Position numbers and translations under genes: made by a program
Notes under the pieces: model-generated
What the model was told of the DNA's origin: nothing
Databases searched by the model: none
What the model saw: only the letters and a program-made list of their open reading frames with translations
Source: Massilia timonae CCUG 45783
GTDB taxonomy: Bacteria; Pseudomonadota; Gammaproteobacteria; Burkholderiales; Burkholderiaceae_D
Assembly (NCBI RefSeq): GCF_000315425.1
Contig: NZ_JH992924.1
Coordinates: 432,695-496,694, forward strand
Length of the DNA stretch: 64,000 nucleotides
Reading direction: 5' to 3'
Part shown: positions 53,625 to 61,321 of the stretch, piece after piece
Position numbering within the stretch: position 1 is the stretch's first letter
Layout: every line of letters begins with the position of its first letter

Positions 53625-54860
53625 TCAGCCGTTCGCGCGGATGAACTCGGTAATCTTCGGACACACGATCTCGCGCCAGCGGCGGCCCGAGAAGATGCCG
53701 TAGTGGCCGGCTTTCTCGACCACGAAGTCGTGCTTTTTTTCCTTCGGGATGCCGCTGCACAGGGTCAGCGCGGCGCTGGTCTGGCCCAGGCCCGAGATAT
53801 CGTCAAGCTCGCCTTCGACGGTCAGCAGGGCGACCGACTCGATGTCTTGCGGACGCACCAGCTGGCCGCCGACTTTCCAGGTGCCCTTCGGCAGGCTGTA
53901 GTCCTGGAACACGGTCTTGATGGTATCGAGATAGTACTCGGCCGGCATGTCGAGCACGGCGTTGTACTCGTCGTAGAACTTGCGGTGCGCCTCGGCCGAG
54001 TCATCGTCACCGCGCACCAGGTGCTGGTAGAACTCGCGGTGGCTCTGGGCGTGGCGGCCCGGGTTCATCGCGATGAAGCCGGCGTGCTGCAGGAAGCCCG
54101 GATAGACCTTGCGGCCGAAGCCCGGGTAATTGCCCGGCACCGAATAGATCACGGTGTTCTCGAACCACGAATACGGCTTTTCGATGGCCAGGTCGTTGAC
54201 CGCGGTGGGCGACTTGCGCGGGTCGATCGGGCCGCCCATCATGGTCATCGTCCGGGGCAGCTTGGGGTCCTTGTTGCTTGCCATCAGGGCGATCGCGGCC
54301 AGCACCGGCACCGTCGGCTGGCACACCGAGATCACGTGCACGTCCGGGCCCAGGTGGCGGATGAAGTCCTGGACGTAGAACACGTAGTCGTCCAGGTGGA
54401 ACGGGCCGTCGGACAGCGGCACCATACGGGCGTCGGTCCAGTCGGTGATGTAGACGTCGTGCTCGACCAGCAGGGCTTTCACGGTGTCGCGCAGCAGTGT
54501 CGCGTGGTGGCCGGACAATGGCGCCACGACCAGCACCGACGGCTGATCGAGCGCGGCGAAGGCGGCGTCGCCCATGTCTTTCTTGAAGTGCAGCAGCTTG
54601 CAGAACGGCTTGTCGACGACGATGCGCTCGACAATGCCGACCTCTTCACCGTTGATGGTGGTGGTCTTGAGGCCAAAGGCCGGTTTTTCGTATTCCTTGC
54701 CGAGACGGTACATCAGCTCGTAGCCGGCGGCGATACGCTGGGAAAATGGGGTGTGCGCAAACGGCGACACGGGATTGGAGAACAGTTTCGAGGACGCATC
54801 GGCCCACTGCATCAGCGGGGTCAGGAAGGAGCGTTGCATCTCGTGCAGTTGATAAAGCAT
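53625..54860 (-). CDS. phaZ: Intracellular polyhydroxyalkanoate depolymerase
   Basis: 411-aa PhaZ1-type enzyme degrading native PHB granules. The nucleophile is a Cys in VISVCQPTVPVLAA, as in the Ralstonia PhaZa1 class, not the Ser of extracellular depolymerases. The acid and base lie in the C-terminal half: VEGELDDISG and EKAGHYGIFSGRRW. MLYQLHEMQRSFLTPLMQWADASS at the N-terminus is family-typical. Together with the PHA-granule protein at 58894 it shows PHB metabolism. Confidence 0.95.
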   Translation of the reverse strand: MLYQLHEMQRSFLTPLMQWADASSKLFSNPVSPFAHTPFSQRIAAGYELMYRLGKEYEKPAFGLKTTTINGEEVGIVERIVVDKPFCKLLHFKKDMGDAAFAALDQPSVLVVAPLSGHHATLLRDTVKALLVEHDVYITDWTDARMVPLSDGPFHLDDYVFYVQDFIRHLGPDVHVISVCQPTVPVLAAIALMASNKDPKLPRTMTMMGGPIDPRKSPTAVNDLAIEKPYSWFENTVIYSVPGNYPGFGRKVYPGFLQHAGFIAMNPGRHAQSHREFYQHLVRGDDDSAEAHRKFYDEYNAVLDMPAEYYLDTIKTVFQDYSLPKGTWKVGGQLVRPQDIESVALLTVEGELDDISGLGQTSAALTLCSGIPKEKKHDFVVEKAGHYGIFSGRRWREIVCPKITEFIRANG

Positions 54861-55035
54861 AAAGTATTCCTTCGTATTGACACTGCGCTAATATCGCCCG
54901 CGCATAAGCTTCATCCGATTATAGGGGATTTGCGTTGGCCGGTGGAAACAAGGGTCTGCGCCATCCCTTATGCATGGTGCACTTGTAGCATATTTACCCG
55001 GACCCGCTCCGTTGGTCGGCCCACATAAAGCAAAA

Positions 55036-55054
55036 CGCCCCGCAAGGCGGGGCG
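55036..55054 (-). terminator. Terminator of ferredoxin-NADP reductase gene
   Basis: On the minus strand CGCCCCGCC-TT-GCGGGGCG followed by TTTTG, 74 bp after the stop at 55128. The remaining sequence 54861-55127 shows no other feature. Confidence 0.8.
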
Positions 55055-55127
55055 CTTCAGGGGACTCTGTCGCCGCCAAGTTACTGAACGCTGGGTGAAC
55101 GCGGTAACCGTGGCGGCAATGCTCGTC

Positions 55128-56225
55128 TTAGTCGAACACCGGGGTTTCGACGCCCAGGATCTTGTGCAGCTTCGGCGAGGTCGTCGTGTACTGCATGTGG
55201 ATCTTCTTGTCCGGGAAGATGTACGGCGCGGCGCCGAAGGCGGCCAGCGCGGCTTCGTGGAAGCCCGACAGGATCAGCTTCTTCTTGCCCGGATAGGTGT
55301 TGATGTCGCCCACGGCGAAGATGCCCGGGACGTTGGTCTCGAATTTCTCGGTGTCCATCACCTTGAGCTGCTTGCGCTCGATGTCCAGGCCCCAGTCGGC
55401 GATCGGACCCAGCTTCGGCGACAGGCCGAAGAACACCAGCAGCATGTCCAGCGGCACGCGGCGGGTGACGCCGTCGGCGCCGGTGACCTTCACTTCGGTC
55501 AGCTGGCCGTCTTTTTCGTCGAAACCGGTCACCTGGCCGGTGATCAGCTGCATTTCGTATTCGTCGCACAGGGCCTTCATCTTGGCGACCGAGGCCGGGG
55601 CGGCGCGGAAGTCATCGCGGCGGTGCACCAGCACGACCGACTCGGCCTTGCCGACGAAGTTCAGGGCCCAGTCCAGCGCGGAGTCGCCGCCGCCGCAGAT
55701 GACCAGGTTCTTGCCTTCGAAGCGTGCCGGATCCTTGACGCGGTAGAACAGCTGCTCGCCTTCGTACTTGTCGATGCCGTCGACCTTGATCGTGCGCGCC
55801 TGGAACGAACCGACGCCGGCCGCGATGAAGATGGTCTTGGTGATGAACCGGGTGCCGGTCGAGGTCTCGACGTTGAAGCGCTGGTCTTCGCGGCGCTGGA
55901 CGGTCGTCACTTCCTGGCCCAGGTGGAAGGTCGGCTCGAACGGCTCGATCTGCTTGAGCAGGTTGTCGGTCAGTTCCTGGCCGGTGCACACCGGGACGGC
56001 AGGGATGTCATAGATCGGCTTGTCCGGATACAGTTCCACGCACTGGCCGCCGACGGCCGGCAGCGAATCGATGACGTGGGCCTTGATTTCGAGCAGGCCG
56101 AGTTCGAACACCTGGAACAGGCCGACCGGGCCCGCGCCGATGATCACGGCATCCGCTTCGATGGCGCCGGCGAAGGAACTGTTGGGAGCGATGCTGCCCG
56201 CTTCGTGGGTGGCACTGATAGTCAT
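55128..56225 (-). CDS. Ferredoxin--NADP reductase (TrxR-like)
   Basis: 365-aa flavoprotein of the thioredoxin-reductase-like FNR type (YumC class). FAD motif [46 protein letters not shown] motif [24 protein letters not shown] and the terminal [16 protein letters not shown]. The active-site CxxC of thioredoxin reductase is absent, as it should be. The ferredoxin gene 102 bp upstream is the probable partner. Confidence 0.94.
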   Translation of the reverse strand: MTISATHEAGSIAPNSSFAGAIEADAVIIGAGPVGLFQVFELGLLEIKAHVIDSLPAVGGQCVELYPDKPIYDIPAVPVCTGQELTDNLLKQIEPFEPTFHLGQEVTTVQRREDQRFNVETSTGTRFITKTIFIAAGVGSFQARTIKVDGIDKYEGEQLFYRVKDPARFEGKNLVICGGGDSALDWALNFVGKAESVVLVHRRDDFRAAPASVAKMKALCDEYEMQLITGQVTGFDEKDGQLTEVKVTGADGVTRRVPLDMLLVFFGLSPKLGPIADWGLDIERKQLKVMDTEKFETNVPGIFAVGDINTYPGKKKLILSGFHEAALAAFGAAPYIFPDKKIHMQYTTTSPKLHKILGVETPVFD

Positions 56226-56327
56226 GCGCTTACTTCCTGTGATTTTTGATTGGTGAGGCGATGGCAGCCAGCACTGCCATGCAGAACGACCCCGGGCCGG
56301 CGCCGAACGGGCGGCGCAGCGGCGGTA

Positions 56328-56651
56328 TTAGCGGGCCAGTTGGTCGAGTTTGTCCTTGACGTCTTTCCACTCTTCCGCGTCTGGCAGGGCCGGCTTCGTC
56401 TTGGTGATCGAAGGCCAGAAGCGCGCGAGATCGGCGTTCAGCTTGATGAACTGCTGCTGGTCGCCAGGCACGTCTTCTTCGGCATAGATCGCGTTCACCG
56501 GGCACTCGGCGACACAGACGGCGCAGTCGATGCACTCGTCAGGATCGATGGCGAGGAAATTCGGGCCTTCCCGGAAACAATCTACCGGGCATACATCGAC
56601 GCAGTCGGTGTAACGACAACGGATGCACGATTCGGTGACAACGTGGGTCAT
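56328..56651 (-). CDS. fdxA: 7Fe ferredoxin FdxA
   Basis: 107-aa Azotobacter FdI-type ferredoxin with [3Fe-4S] and [4Fe-4S] clusters: [18 protein letters not shown] and [16 protein letters not shown], with the C-terminal extension (residues 60-107) that marks FdxA. Likely electron partner of the downstream ferredoxin-NADP reductase. A promoter is visible at 56733-56761. Confidence 0.96.
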   Translation of the reverse strand: MTHVVTESCIRCRYTDCVDVCPVDCFREGPNFLAIDPDECIDCAVCVAECPVNAIYAEEDVPGDQQQFIKLNADLARFWPSITKTKPALPDAEEWKDVKDKLDQLAR

Positions 56652-56732
56652 AACAGTCCTATCAATTGGTGGGATGTCGCGTCGCCGAGCGCAAGAAAGA
56701 GAATAGGCTGGCCGGACAGAGCAAAGCACTGT

Positions 56733-56761
56733 ATTTTAGGGCAATTCGGCTTTTCTCACAA
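56733..56761 (-). promoter_or_regulatory. Promoter of fdxA
   Basis: Minus strand TTGTGA (56756-56761), 17-bp spacer, TAAAAT (56733-56738), about 80 bp upstream of the fdxA start. The flanks are AT-rich compared with the gene. Confidence 0.65.
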
Positions 56762-56801
56762 ATTCGCCTATATACACAATCTACATAAGCAAATGAACGA
56801 G

Positions 56802-56825
56802 AAATCCGCACGGGCGTGCGGATTT
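56802..56825. terminator. Terminator downstream of the emfourin-like gene
   Basis: Perfect 10-bp stem AAATCCGCAC / GTGCGGATTT with a 4-nt loop. It lies 77 bp after the inhibitor gene stop (minus strand) and can act in both directions. Confidence 0.8.
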
Positions 56826-56901
56826 TGGCTTGTCAAGCCACCGTGCAGTGGATATTGACCGCGATTAAGGTCGCTGCGGAGGGAAGCCGTCAAGGCCCCG
56901 C

Positions 56902-57177
56902 TCAGCCGGCCTGTCGCAGGTAGTCGAGCAGGTGTTGCCACTGGCCGCCGCTGCCGTCTTCGCGCAGGAACACGGTGTGGCACAGCGGGCCGTCCTCGAC
57001 CGTGATTTCCCAGCGCGGCAGGTCGGCGCCAACCGGGCAGGCGGGGGCGACGCCGAAGAAGTCGAGACGCCGCAGCAGCGTCTCGAGGGCCGGCCCGTCG
57101 GCCAGGCGGGCGGTATCCAGCTCGTAGGATTCGGCCAATCCGGCGAAGCCGCCGCAGGCGCGGGCGCTGATCTTCAT
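56902..57177 (-). CDS. Emfourin-like protealysin inhibitor
   Basis: 91-aa protein matching the emfourin (M4 protease inhibitor) pattern: N-terminal GGFAGLAESYELDTARL, a helix ALETLLRRLDFFG, then strands PRWEITVEDGPLCHTVFLRED and a C-terminal helix. Emfourin from Serratia is a slow-binding inhibitor of protealysin encoded next to it. Here the ATG lies inside the stop codon of the metallopeptidase gene (ATGA), so the two are made in fixed ratio. No signal peptide: both are cytosolic. Confidence 0.88.
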   Translation of the reverse strand: MKISARACGGFAGLAESYELDTARLADGPALETLLRRLDFFGVAPACPVGADLPRWEITVEDGPLCHTVFLREDGSGGQWQHLLDYLRQAG

Positions 57178-58712
57178 GCCAGCATCGACGGTTCGGCCGA
57201 CGATCCGGCCGGCGTTCCGGCGGCCGGCGCTCCGGCGGCCGGCGCCGCGGCGGCGGGCAGGCCGGGCAGCGCCGGCCCGTGGCGGCCGTGTTCGGCACAC
57301 CAGCGCGCCAGCAGGCGTGCCTCGCCGGCCAGCACGCGCTCGGCGCAATCGTATTCGGCCAGCTGCATGGTGCCGCAGCAAGCGCGCCGGTCTTGCCGCG
57401 CGCCGGGGGCGTCGCAGACCCGCGCCGCCAGCGGCAGGCCGGGGACGAACGAGGCCGTGCCATCCGCACCGCCGCCATGGCCGGCCTCCACGACTTCGCG
57501 CCGGCTGAACTGGAGGCGGATGGCGTCGGCGTAGGCCGCCGGCTTGCCGTCGCTTGTCACGGCCTGGAGCATGGCGTTGACCACGTCGGCATAGGTGGCG
57601 GCTGCGTCGGGCGCGGCGATCAGGGCGCGCATCAGCACGCCGCTCAGGTAGCCGGCCACCCGGTGCAGGACGGCGGCGCAGTCTTCGCGCTCGGGATCGC
57701 GTTCATGCGCGAACAGGTCGGCCAGCACGTCGTAGACAGCGCCGGTGAACACCTGCGAGATGGCGTGCACCTGGGTGCCGGCCTCGCTCAGCTTGAGGTC
57801 GTTGTCGGCGTTGCGCAGGCCGGTGCTGTTGCCGAGCGCCAGCCCGAACTGCTCGGCGATGTCGGTCAGGAAGGATTTGTCGTGCAGGTCGGCCTTGGTC
57901 TGGGCGATCACGGCTTCGCACTGGTCGAGCTGGGACAGCGCCAGGAAGATCGCGGTGAGATCGCCGAAGGCTTCGTGCAGGCCGCCGGTCTGGGGCGGGG
58001 CGTCGGCCTGCAGCCAGAGCGGCTTGATGCCGTCGAGCACCGCGTGGGCGGTCTCGTGCGACACGATGTCGAACGAGCGGCAGGTGAAGACCCGCTCGGT
58101 CGCGCCGTTGGGAACGAAGTCGCCGAACTTGAGGGCGGCCTGGCTGCGGCTGTAGAAGGCGTTCATGACGTTCGGCAGGCCATGCGGGAAGACCAGCAGC
58201 GGCCGCGTATCGGTGCTGCTGTTCCATTGCCAGGGCAGCGGCATGGCGCCGCCGGCGGCGGCCAGGGCGCGCTGGTACATGGTGAGCGTCTGGCGCACCA
58301 CGACGAAGGTATGGACGGCGTCGAACTGCGGCGTGTCGGGCTGGGTGACGAAGTCGCCGAAGGCGTTCGGTTCGACCGCGGCGATGCCCGGCTCGCCGGG
58401 GGCGATGCGGGCGTCGCGCGGACCGGCCAGCACCACGCCGGGCAGGAAGGCCTTGCGGGTGCCGATTTCGCTGACCGAAGGATCTTGCTTCCACATGAGG
58501 ACGCGGGCGCCGATGGCGTGCGGCGGCGGCTCGGTGGCCGGGGGCGCGCCCGGATCGGGGACGTCGGGTTCTTCGAGCAGGCGCGCGGCGCGGTGCTGCT
58601 GGCGGTAGGGCGCGCTCGGGGTGGGCACGAAGCGCACCGGGGGCTGCGCGGCCTGCGGCGCATCGGGGTCGCCGGGCAACAGGCGGTTGGGCTGGACGAC
58701 GGGGGTTTCCAT
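57174..58712 (-). CDS. M4-like (protealysin-associated) zinc metallopeptidase
   Basis: 512-aa protein without signal peptide. Zinc site HExxH in FDIVSHETAHAVLDG (about residue 220) and the third ligand Glu in TGGLHEAFGDLTAIFL, 29 or so residues later, as in gluzincins of the thermolysin clan. The N-terminal 70 residues are Pro-rich and divergent from M4 propeptides. The C-terminal third holds five Cys and ends in a Pro/Ala-rich tail. CGCGAGGAG precedes ATG 58712. Immediate coupling to an emfourin-like inhibitor supports protease activity that must be restrained in the cytosol. Confidence 0.85.
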   Translation of the reverse strand: METPVVQPNRLLPGDPDAPQAAQPPVRFVPTPSAPYRQQHRAARLLEEPDVPDPGAPPATEPPPHAIGARVLMWKQDPSVSEIGTRKAFLPGVVLAGPRDARIAPGEPGIAAVEPNAFGDFVTQPDTPQFDAVHTFVVVRQTLTMYQRALAAAGGAMPLPWQWNSSTDTRPLLVFPHGLPNVMNAFYSRSQAALKFGDFVPNGATERVFTCRSFDIVSHETAHAVLDGIKPLWLQADAPPQTGGLHEAFGDLTAIFLALSQLDQCEAVIAQTKADLHDKSFLTDIAEQFGLALGNSTGLRNADNDLKLSEAGTQVHAISQVFTGAVYDVLADLFAHERDPEREDCAAVLHRVAGYLSGVLMRALIAAPDAAATYADVVNAMLQAVTSDGKPAAYADAIRLQFSRREVVEAGHGGGADGTASFVPGLPLAARVCDAPGARQDRRACCGTMQLAEYDCAERVLAGEARLLARWCAEHGRHGPALPGLPAAAAPAAGAPAAGTPAGSSAEPSMLA

Positions 58713-58893
58713 ATCGACTCCTCGCGTAATGACGGGCTTGCGCCTTCATCCTCGCGCTCCCTGCTGGGCACGCTTTGATACTCATCAATTGAGGGTGCGC
58801 GAGCGCCGTCTGTTGTAGCGAGCTCTGGCATAGCCCGGCCGCAACTGGCATCATGGCGGATTGTTTGCAATCGATTCAGGAAGGATCAGTCAG

Positions 58894-59178
58894 ATGGCGG
58901 AAATCAGCATCGTCCAGCAGCACAGCCTGAGCCCGGACGCGGCGCGTTCGGCAGCCGAGCAGGTGGCGCAGCGTATCGCGGCCGAATACGGGCTGGAATG
59001 CAGGTGGGACGGCGATGTGCTGCGCTTCGAGCGCAGCGGCGTGGAGGGCATGTTGACCCTCGAAGACCAGCGCGCCGCGATGCGCATCCGCCTGGGCTTC
59101 TTCATGGGCGCGTTCGCGCCGGCCATCGAGGCCAAGGTGGCGGAAAAGATGCGCAAGACCTTCGCCGCCGCGGCATGA
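58894..59178 (+). CDS. Polyhydroxyalkanoic acid system family protein
   Basis: 94-aa protein of the small PHA_gran_rgn family: ISIVQQHSLSPDAARSAAEQVAQRIAAEYGLECRWDGDVLRFER and GMLTLEDQRAAMRIRLGFFMGAFAPAIEAKV. Members sit near PHA synthesis genes and are thought to act on granules; molecular role unclear. AGGAAGG precedes ATG 58894. Confidence 0.88.
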   Translation: MAEISIVQQHSLSPDAARSAAEQVAQRIAAEYGLECRWDGDVLRFERSGVEGMLTLEDQRAAMRIRLGFFMGAFAPAIEAKVAEKMRKTFAAAA

Positions 59179-59220
59179 CCGGGATGGCGGGCCGGGCATG
59201 GACGCCGGCCCGGTGGGCGA

Positions 59221-59475
59221 TCAGCCCTTCAGCTCTTCGATCAGGTCGACGTACTGCTGCTGGGCTTCCTCTTGCGAGGTGCCCTTGAGGCCGGCCCAGG
59301 CGTCGTACTTGGCGCGCGCCACGAAATCGGTCATGCCCGGACGCTCGCCGGTCACGTCGCCGCTCGAGCCCTGCTTGAACAGCGCGTAAATCTTCAGCAA
59401 GGTCATGTTGTCGGGACGCTCCGACAGGTTCTTCGAATCGGCCTGGGCCTGGTTGAACTGTTCCTGCAAGCTCAT
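59221..59475 (-). CDS. Acyl-CoA-binding protein
   Basis: 84-aa four-helix ACBP-fold protein: LQEQFNQAQADSKNLSERPDNMTLLKIYALFKQGSSGDV and FVARAKYDAWAGLKGTSQEEAQQQYVDLIEEL contain the conserved Tyr and Lys residues that hold the CoA. Rare in bacteria but common in this family. Buffers long-chain acyl-CoA in the cytosol. Confidence 0.94.
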   Translation of the reverse strand: MSLQEQFNQAQADSKNLSERPDNMTLLKIYALFKQGSSGDVTGERPGMTDFVARAKYDAWAGLKGTSQEEAQQQYVDLIEELKG

Positions 59476-59593
59476 GGAAACTCCTGTGATGGTTGAGTGC
59501 GGTATTGTCGCTTGGACAATTCGGCAGGCATCTTAGCGCAGGAGGAGGGCGGGCACGGGAATTCGGGCCGCATTTTAGAAGGGAAGTTCAAAA

Positions 59594-59613
59594 GCTGCCG
59601 TCAAGACGGCGGC
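59594..59613 (-). terminator. Terminator of FKBP gene
   Basis: Minus strand GCCGCCGTC-TT-GACGGCAGC followed by TTTTGAACTT, 40 bp after the stop at 59653. Confidence 0.78.
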
Positions 59614-59652
59614 ACCATGCGCCGCCGCAGGACGGCGCACGGTAAAACGCGC

Positions 59653-60009
59653 TTAGACGGCCAGCAGGTCGACGTCGAAGATCAGGGTCGCGTTCGGCGG
59701 GATCACGCCGCCGGCGCCGCGTGCGCCGTAGCCCAGGCTGGCCGGGATGGTCAGGCGGCGCGAACCGCCGACCTTCATGCCCTGCACGCCTTCGTCCCAG
59801 CCGCGGATCACGTGGCCGGCGCCGAGCGCGAACTCGAACGGGTCGTTGCGGTCCTTGCTCGAGTCGAACTTGGCGCCCAGGCTGCCGTCGTCGTTGCGCA
59901 GCCAGCCGGTGTAGTGCACGGTGACGTGCTGGCCGGCCTTGGCCTCGGCGCCTTCGCCGGTGACGAGGTCTTCGTATTGGAGGCCGGAATCGGTGGTGAT
60001 GGTGGACAT
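59653..60009 (-). CDS. FKBP-type peptidyl-prolyl isomerase
   Basis: 118-aa single-domain cytosolic FKBP: TTDSGLQYEDLVTGEGAEAKAGQHVTVHYTGWL, FDSSKDRNDPFEFALGAGHVIRGWDEGVQGMKVGG and IPASLGYGARGAGGVIPPNATLIFDVDLL keep the aromatic pocket (Tyr, Asp, Phe, Trp). Full-length for the FkpB/minimal FKBP class. Confidence 0.96.
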   Translation of the reverse strand: MSTITTDSGLQYEDLVTGEGAEAKAGQHVTVHYTGWLRNDDGSLGAKFDSSKDRNDPFEFALGAGHVIRGWDEGVQGMKVGGSRRLTIPASLGYGARGAGGVIPPNATLIFDVDLLAV

Positions 60010-60141
60010 GGTCTTCCTTGTTGTTCAGATTGAACGGCGATTGTAGTCCATGGGTCTCGAAAGTGCCATCCCGTAGAATGGCGGCATTGATCCTCGTCCC
60101 GACCTGCCATCAGGAGAAACCATGCTGCAAAGGAAAGCCCC

Positions 60142-60957
60142 ATGAACGCCGTACTGACCGCTTGCCGGCGCGCCCTGGGCGCGCAGTTCAGCGGCCGCAT
60201 GCTGCTGCTGTCGCTTGCGCCCCTGTTGCTGGCGCTCGTCCTGTGGGGTGTGGCGATGTGGCTGGGCCTGCAGCCGCTGCTCGACTGGCTGCACGGCATG
60301 TTCGCCGACTACGGCGGCTTCGAGACCAGCGGCAGCATGCTGGAAATGGTCGGCCTGGGCATGCTCAAGGTGATGGTGGTGCCGCTGATGGCGATCGTGC
60401 TGCTGCTGCCGCTCATGATCGGCTCGGCCCTGCTGTTCGTGGGCGTGGTGGCGATGCCGGCCATCGAAACCTATGTGGGCAGGCGCCAGTTTCCCCAACT
60501 CGCTAAAAAAGAGGGCGGCTCCTTCTTCGGCAGCGTGGCGATCAACCTGGGCAGCACCGCCGTGTTCGCCCTGCTGTGGCTGTTCACCCTGCCGCTGTAC
60601 GCGGTGCCGCCGCTGGCCTGGCTGGTGCAGGCCAGCCTGTGGGCCTGGGTGACCTCGCGCGTGATGAGCTACGACGCGCTGGCCGCCCACGCCAGCCAGG
60701 CCGAACGCCTGGCCCTGATGCGCCGCCGCCGCTCGGCCCTGCTCGCCATCGGCTTCGTCACCGGGCTGGCCGGCGCGCTGCCGGGCATCGTCTGGATGGG
60801 AGGCGCGGTGCTGTCGATCGTGCTGTTCCCGATCCTGGCCCTGGTGTCGCTGTGGCTGTACGTCATGATTTTCCTGTTCGCCGGGCTATGGTTCCAGTAC
60901 TACTGCCTGCAAGGGTTGGAAGAGCTGCGCGCGGAAGAGGCGACGCAGCCGGCGTGA
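60142..60957 (+). CDS. EI24 domain membrane protein
   Basis: 271-aa integral membrane protein with five or six helices and the EI24/CysZ pattern (LLLSLAPLLLALVLWGVAMWLG; PLMIGSALLFVGVVAMPAIETYV; GGSFFGSVAINLGSTAVFALLWLFTLPLYAVPPLAWL). CysZ members move sulfate, but this subgroup is uncharacterised and no cysteine-synthesis genes are near. ATG 60142 follows AAAGGAAAGC. Confidence 0.85.
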   Translation: MNAVLTACRRALGAQFSGRMLLLSLAPLLLALVLWGVAMWLGLQPLLDWLHGMFADYGGFETSGSMLEMVGLGMLKVMVVPLMAIVLLLPLMIGSALLFVGVVAMPAIETYVGRRQFPQLAKKEGGSFFGSVAINLGSTAVFALLWLFTLPLYAVPPLAWLVQASLWAWVTSRVMSYDALAAHASQAERLALMRRRRSALLAIGFVTGLAGALPGIVWMGGAVLSIVLFPILALVSLWLYVMIFLFAGLWFQYYCLQGLEELRAEEATQPA

Positions 60958-61321
60958 TCCGTCTTTCGATATGGATCAAACCTGGCTGTGCACCAAAGGC
61001 ATTTCCAGCGCGTTAAATATTGGTAGCTAAAACGGCCCGGGGTGCTTGCCTGAATTGCACGCGGTAATAGCACTCAGCCAAGACCTCGTTGTTTTTTTGC
61101 GAAAATATTCCAGGCGCAGCAAATTTGTTAAACGGCGTCTCGCGTGGGACGTATTGATGTGGTGGAATATTGCCTACGGACGGTGCGATCTGGAGTGGGA
61201 TTGCACCATCAGCGTGCGAACTAACAAAGACCACGACCACTCGAACGGACCAGCAGCACCACGGATGGCGAGCAGGTTGGCGGGGATTGCTAGCGTTTTG
61301 ATTCAGACCGGTTAAGCCATC
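60958..61321. other. Intergenic region, no gene seen
   Basis: 364 bp between the EI24 gene and the penicillin-binding protein gene, more AT-rich than its neighbours (for example TTGTTTTTTTGCGAAAATAT near 61088). Probably carries the promoter of the downstream gene. Short open frames here have no RBS or recognisable product. Confidence 0.5.

Noticed and set aside
61046..61315. 89-codon frame upstream of the penicillin-binding protein
   Set aside because: Lies in AT-rich intergenic DNA without RBS and with irregular composition; more likely promoter region.
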